Assembly (NCBI GenBank): GCA_003024985.2
Contig: PXIH01S0005448.1
Reading direction: 5' to 3' (one strand)
Length of the DNA: 10,520 nt
DNA from: Euperipatoides rowelli
Taxonomy: Eukaryota; Onychophora; Udeonychophora; Euonychophora; Peripatopsidae
A model generated the notes under the pieces. That model was not told the DNA's origin. It was given only the letters and a program-made list of their open reading frames with translations, and made no database searches. Each line of letters begins with the position of its first letter. Position 1 is the first letter of the stretch. This document shows, in pieces, positions 7,672-10,520 of this stretch. A program made the translations under genes and the position numbers.

Positions 7672-7691
7672 ATTCACTAAAGTTAGTGAAT
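7672..7691. repeat. Perfect 20-bp palindrome (9-bp arms, 2-nt centre)
   Basis: ATTCACTAA at 7672-7680 and TTAGTGAAT at 7683-7691 are exact reverse complements around AG. The spacing is too tight for an RNA hairpin loop, so a dimeric protein-binding site or chance palindrome is more likely than a structured RNA. Confidence 0.55.
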
Positions 7692-8252
7692 AACATTTGG
7701 ATTGGGGGAAAGCAAAAATGTTGAATGACATAATTCTTAATAAACCCTGCAATGGATGCTAAAATTAGTGATTAATAAATAGATGGTAAAAGTTATAATG
7801 ATTGATAAAATATAATCAATTTTTAAGTATTTTAGTACTCTTACTATTTAGGTGAAAAATTAAATCTAGTAACTGGTTCCTATTCCAAGTAAAAACTTAA
7901 ATCTATCTATTACAAGTAGCCTAATTTGTAGGATCACAAAATGAATAAAAAATGGAACAATTTATGTTTCATTGTAAATATTTTAGAATGAAATTCATCT
8001 GTAACTTCAGCTTGGATTATTGAATGTTAATAAGATATAATAGGAAAAATTACAGATTTGTTTTAGCTTCAAGCTTGGACTACAAGGGATAAGAAAAGAC
8101 AATAGGAAGGCAAAAAAAAGGAACATAATACAAAAATGTATTAACAACATACATACTTCACATAATATTTTGACATTTTTATTAATTTTATCTTTCTTTT
8201 TATTTTTTAAGAAATAAGGATTACTGATAAACAAAGAAACAAACTTTCATTT
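7692..8252. other. AT-rich stretch, nothing recognised
   Basis: Only a weak palindrome (ATTGAT ... ATCAAT at about 7801-7820) and homopolymer runs are present. The minus-strand open frame at 8007-8234 is F, L, I, K-rich and looks like a by-product of T-rich sequence. Confidence 0.5.
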
Positions 8253-8286
8253 CCAGGTATTTGGTACTAAAATACAAAATACCCGG
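8253..8286. repeat. Imperfect 34-bp palindrome
   Basis: The left half, beginning CCAGGTATTTGGTA, pairs with the right half, ending CAAAATACCCGG, at 13 of 17 positions with no spacer. It lies about 290 bases upstream of the LINE remnant. It might mark an old insertion edge or a cruciform-prone site, but nothing links it to the element directly. Confidence 0.5.
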
Positions 8287-8542
8287 ATGTAGCGCTGATG
8301 GCTGATTGCTTTTTTTTCTTAGCATAAGTTTTGTTCTATTAATAATAATTGATATTATTATTTATTTATTACTTTTAACGTCAACTGATTTTCAAGGTAT
8401 TTGTCTTTTTGTTTTGATTTTTGATGTATTCATTTCATTGATATATGGACAAAGCATACATAATGGTATGAAGTGCCTGACAATGTGTTTTAACAAAAGA
8501 AAAATCTTTGTATAACCTACGCATCTAAGGATTTATGTGCTT
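8287..8542. other. AT-rich stretch upstream of the LINE remnant
   Basis: A hydrophobic open frame (8306-8515, non-ATG start) runs through T-rich DNA and ends in an ordinary stop. It resembles a composition artefact. CTTTTTTTTCTTAG ending near 8322 and TTTTCAAG|GTATTT near 8396 are splice-like, but they are unsupported. Confidence 0.4.
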
Positions 8543-8602
8543 CCAGATTTTCCAAGAGAACTCAATACATGGAGATCCCCATTTGTAATATATTGAAAGA
8601 TC

Positions 8603-9702
8603 ATGGATTATATATTTAAGGAGACTAACAAAAGAGGATCTAAAGCTGTTCCCAAATTTCAACAAACAAGAAATATTTTTAACATAGACGTTATTGCAAG
8701 TAAACATTACAAGGAAAACAGTAGAGGCAAAAGAGGAATTAATTTGAAAAACTTGGTAAAAATTAAAAAATCAGAAGTTAAATATAAAATTCCTAATATA
8801 ATAATGTCACAAGCTTGTTTATTAGAGGAAAAAGCTCAAATTGCCATATTAACGGAAACATGGTAAAGGAAAAAGACAAAGAGGACTTTAAAATACCAGA
8901 ATATGTAAGCATACATAGACCTAGACTAAGAACGAACAAATCGGTTGGAAGATGAATATCAATGTTTGTAAGTGAAGGTATACATATAATATCGATTGTT
9001 TTACTAGAATCCGATAACATTGAAGCCTTCTCTGTAATGTTGAGAACCAGTTATTTACCTAGGTAAATGCCTTGGTTGGGTTTAATAGCACTTTATTCAC
9101 CATCTTTTGATACATATGCGGATATAGCAAAGAATTTCATAGTACATGAGATAGACAGGATGTTCACAATCAACACGAAAAACAATATAATTGTTTTGTG
9201 AGATTTCAATGAACTTGATGTTTGTGTATTTATTTGCTTGGTCTAGAATTAATAGTACTGAAATTGATACAGAGCGAATGATACTTTTGTTCGAGAATGG
9301 TTACTGTATAGTTGTTTATGGTGTTAAGTTGGCCTACTGTTTGAAGCCAATTGCTACGGTATCATATTATATTTTAATTAATATTGATAAGATAATGAGT
9401 CAGTCTCAATTAATGAACATGCAGATAAAGAAATATTGGTCAGAATCCATTATCTGCCCACCATTATTTTATTTGGGAAAGAATACTAGATCAAGTGAAC
9501 AAACCACAGATCACATACTAAAAGGCCAAATGCCTTTTAGCACACAATCTGTAGTTTATTCACCAGATCTAATATCCCTCCACAAATATGCAGTGAGATA
9601 TGGGAAAATTTCAATCTTCTGAAAAAATTACATGAAGATCAATTTTTCTCGGAAGATAATGTTGCGACTAGCATATTAACAATGAATTTATCAATGAAAT
9701 AA
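8603..9702 (+). pseudogene. LINE ORF2 N-terminus and APE-like endonuclease, broken by stops and frameshifts
   Basis: An intact LINE endonuclease nicks target DNA to prime reverse transcription. Here a basic leader (8603-8788, with R-G-K-R-G) is followed by I-P-N-I-I-M-S at 8789 and A-I-L-T-E-T-W ending at 8863. This is the conserved start of the domain through the catalytic TETW glutamate. The gap between these motifs is short, which suggests an internal deletion. At about 8863 the frame shifts and continues with D-F-K-I-P-E-Y, I-S-M-F-V-S-E-G-I, A-L-Y-S-P-S and D-F-N-E-L-D (9202 on). The stops are TGA 8953-8955 and TGA 9199-9201, each where Gly (GGA) is expected, and TAA 9064-9066. Near 9362 another frame gives Y-Y-I-L-I-N-I-D-K-I, like the IDYIL motif. 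Later come H-Y-L-P-T-I-I-L, resembling SDHLPI with the catalytic D lost, and the post-endonuclease linker L-L-K-K-L-H-E-D-Q-F-F. Clearly dead. Confidence 0.72.
9518..9540. repeat. Perfect 9-bp hairpin inside the LINE remnant
   Basis: CTAAAAGGC at 9518-9526 pairs exactly with GCCTTTTAG at 9532-9540 around the loop CAAAT. It lies within the endonuclease pseudogene. A tight perfect stem in otherwise decayed coding sequence is probably accidental. Confidence 0.5.
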
Positions 9703-10069
9703 ATAATGTGCTTTTATGACCTAAATATTAGAAAAAGCATAAAAATCGAAAATTAGCCGTATAAATTATATTAACTATATATTTATACAACTTATTCTAG
9801 AAAATATTTATCATTTTAAATTTTTTAAAACNAGTAGGATAACTAAGGATCATTTTCATGTAAAAATATTTATCTTAACTTTAACTATTTTGCCACACGA
9901 ACGAATCTTGCTTAAGTGCGCGGTATTTCCCCCACTTCCCCTAGATATATACAGGTATACTATATCATTATAAAATTTGATATTTACATTTACTTTCTCA
10001 ATTATACATATTTACACTACTTTTTTTTTTCAAGCACATTTTATTTGCTAGTAAACAAAATTACAAAAA
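9703..10069. other. Stretch downstream of the LINE, including one ambiguous base
   Basis: No reverse transcriptase remnant can be read in any frame here. An N occurs at 9832. A small G+C-richer patch lies at about 9892-9946, with CGAACGAA, TGCGCGG and two C-runs (CCCCCAC, CCCCTAG). It contrasts with the surrounding AT-rich DNA but contains no open frame. Confidence 0.5.
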
Positions 10070-10234
10070 TAAAAGCAATAAAATGAATCTAAAAATTAGT
10101 AATTTTACAAATTATAAATAATTCATTTTAGATATAGAGGTAGACTATAATAGACAATAATCTACCTCCATGTCTAAAATCAATTATTCATAATTTGTAA
10201 AATTAGTAATTTTTGATTTCATTTATAGCTTTTA
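10070..10234. repeat. Long inverted repeat (hairpin), 64-bp core arms and 16-nt loop
   Basis: The core left arm 10081-10144 and right arm 10161-10224 are reverse complements over 64 positions with about eight mismatches and no gaps. They share blocks such as TTTTACAAATTAT / ATAATTTGTAAAA and AGGTAGA / TCTACCT. Allowing one gap, pairing extends outward to about 10070 and 10234 (TAAAAGC / GCTTTTA). The loop is 10145-10160. This is far longer than chance would give even in AT-rich DNA. It fits a foldback or MITE-type element, or a precursor-like hairpin. Outer target-site duplications are not obvious. Confidence 0.88.
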
Positions 10235-10520
10235 TGGAAAATTCGATTTTTTACAAAATTGTCTATGTGTATTATCTTGTGGGTTTATCTCTTTCTTATA
10301 TTCATAAAACAACTGTCTCCTCCCCCTTTCCACCCAGTGCAATTCTTTTACAAGCAAATAACACTCCCAGACAGAAATTCTTTGTTTACAGTGTAAAGAA
10401 ATAAATGATTCAGATAAGCTATATACAGGCAGGCTATACATTTATATTATTTTTTTATTTGTATGCGATTAGATAAAAGTAATTTTCTTTCGTCAATTAA
10501 ATATATTTAGTTTTTTTTTT
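10235..10520. other. AT-rich end of window, nothing recognised
   Basis: The stretch contains a pyrimidine patch (CTCCTCCCCCTTTCCACCC near 10318). A phrase TATATACAGGCAGGCTATAC near 10420 resembles TATATACAGGTATACTATAT near 9945 in direct orientation. Overlapping short open frames on both strands at 10213-10441 show no family features. The window ends in a T run. Confidence 0.4.

Larger units (their letters stand above)
8543..9702 (+). mobile_element. Decayed non-LTR retrotransposon (LINE), endonuclease part only
   Basis: The region reads as the N-terminal part of a LINE ORF2 with an APE-type endonuclease, spread over several frames. Its limits are where recognisable protein signal begins and ends. 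The left limit is tentative (the frame before 8603 is readable from about 8543, with one TGA at 8594-8596). The right limit is the last LINE-like segment, ending at TAA 9700-9702. No reverse transcriptase domain, poly(A) tail, 3' repeat or target-site duplication follows. The clade cannot be fixed by eye; CR1, L2, Jockey and related APE-type elements share these motifs. The element is immobile. Confidence 0.72.

Noticed and set aside
8306-8515. Hydrophobic 69-codon frame that could be read as a membrane protein
   Set aside because: It lacks an ATG start, and its hydrophobic residues follow directly from T-rich sequence.
8793-9020. Minus-strand 75-codon open frame opposite the LINE
   Set aside because: It is antisense to the recognisable endonuclease motifs, which explain the sequence better.
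9191-9622. 143-codon open frame as an independent gene
   Set aside because: It lies across the LINE endonuclease remnant. Only a small part (Y-Y-I-L-I-N-I-D) is meaningful, as a frameshifted segment of that pseudogene.
10213-10441. Overlapping open frames on both strands at the window end
   Set aside because: Neither has family features, and the first starts within the right arm of the large inverted repeat.
1-10520. Bacterial, phage or organellar origin
   Set aside because: There are no long open frames, ribosome-binding sites or operon layout. The retroelements and splice-like sites point to nuclear animal DNA.

Overview
This window looks like eukaryotic, most likely invertebrate animal, non-coding DNA. 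It is very AT-rich (by eye roughly three quarters A+T) and full of short A and T runs. It contains one ambiguous base at 9832, carries decayed retroelements of animal type, and has no open frame long enough to be a bacterial or phage gene. The strand carries several good-looking splice signals but no gene that can be followed across more than one candidate exon. I cannot name the species.

Layout. Bases 1-40 are noticeably richer in G+C and could be the last codons of a gene running in from the left (weak). From 26 to about 1470 the DNA is featureless apart from a perfect 10-bp hairpin at 843-867 that sits inside a possible 39-nt micro-exon. Bases 1474-1675 are a purine-strand GA/GATA microsatellite. 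Bases 1818-2690 are the most structured part of the left half: a composite repeat field. It consists of a 110-bp unit (A) present twice and a ~130-bp unit (B) present in two full copies, a third interrupted by the second A, and a diverged fourth. A 23-bp minisatellite lies at 3406-3501. An open stretch at 3969-4184 may be a remnant of a LINE polyprotein linker. Two splice-acceptor-like sites lie near 4811 and 4888. A pair of small tandem duplications lies at 5609-5792. A tRNA-derived SINE head with both Pol III boxes lies at about 6005-6082. The stretch 6083-8540 is mostly empty except for palindromes.

The clearest biological content is a decayed non-LTR retrotransposon (LINE) on the plus strand at about 8543-9702. 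It preserves the N-terminal region and the APE-type endonuclease of ORF2, with recognisable motifs but stops and frameshifts. The reverse transcriptase that should follow is absent, which is the reverse of the usual 5' truncation. At 10070-10234 there is a long imperfect inverted repeat with 64-bp core arms and a 16-nt loop, which could be a foldback element or a small-RNA hairpin.

No intact protein-coding gene can be supported, and nothing here indicates a working multi-gene system. The window reads as an intergenic or intronic graveyard of mobile elements and young tandem duplications. The items most worth checking are the A/B composite array, the large hairpin and the 3'-less LINE.
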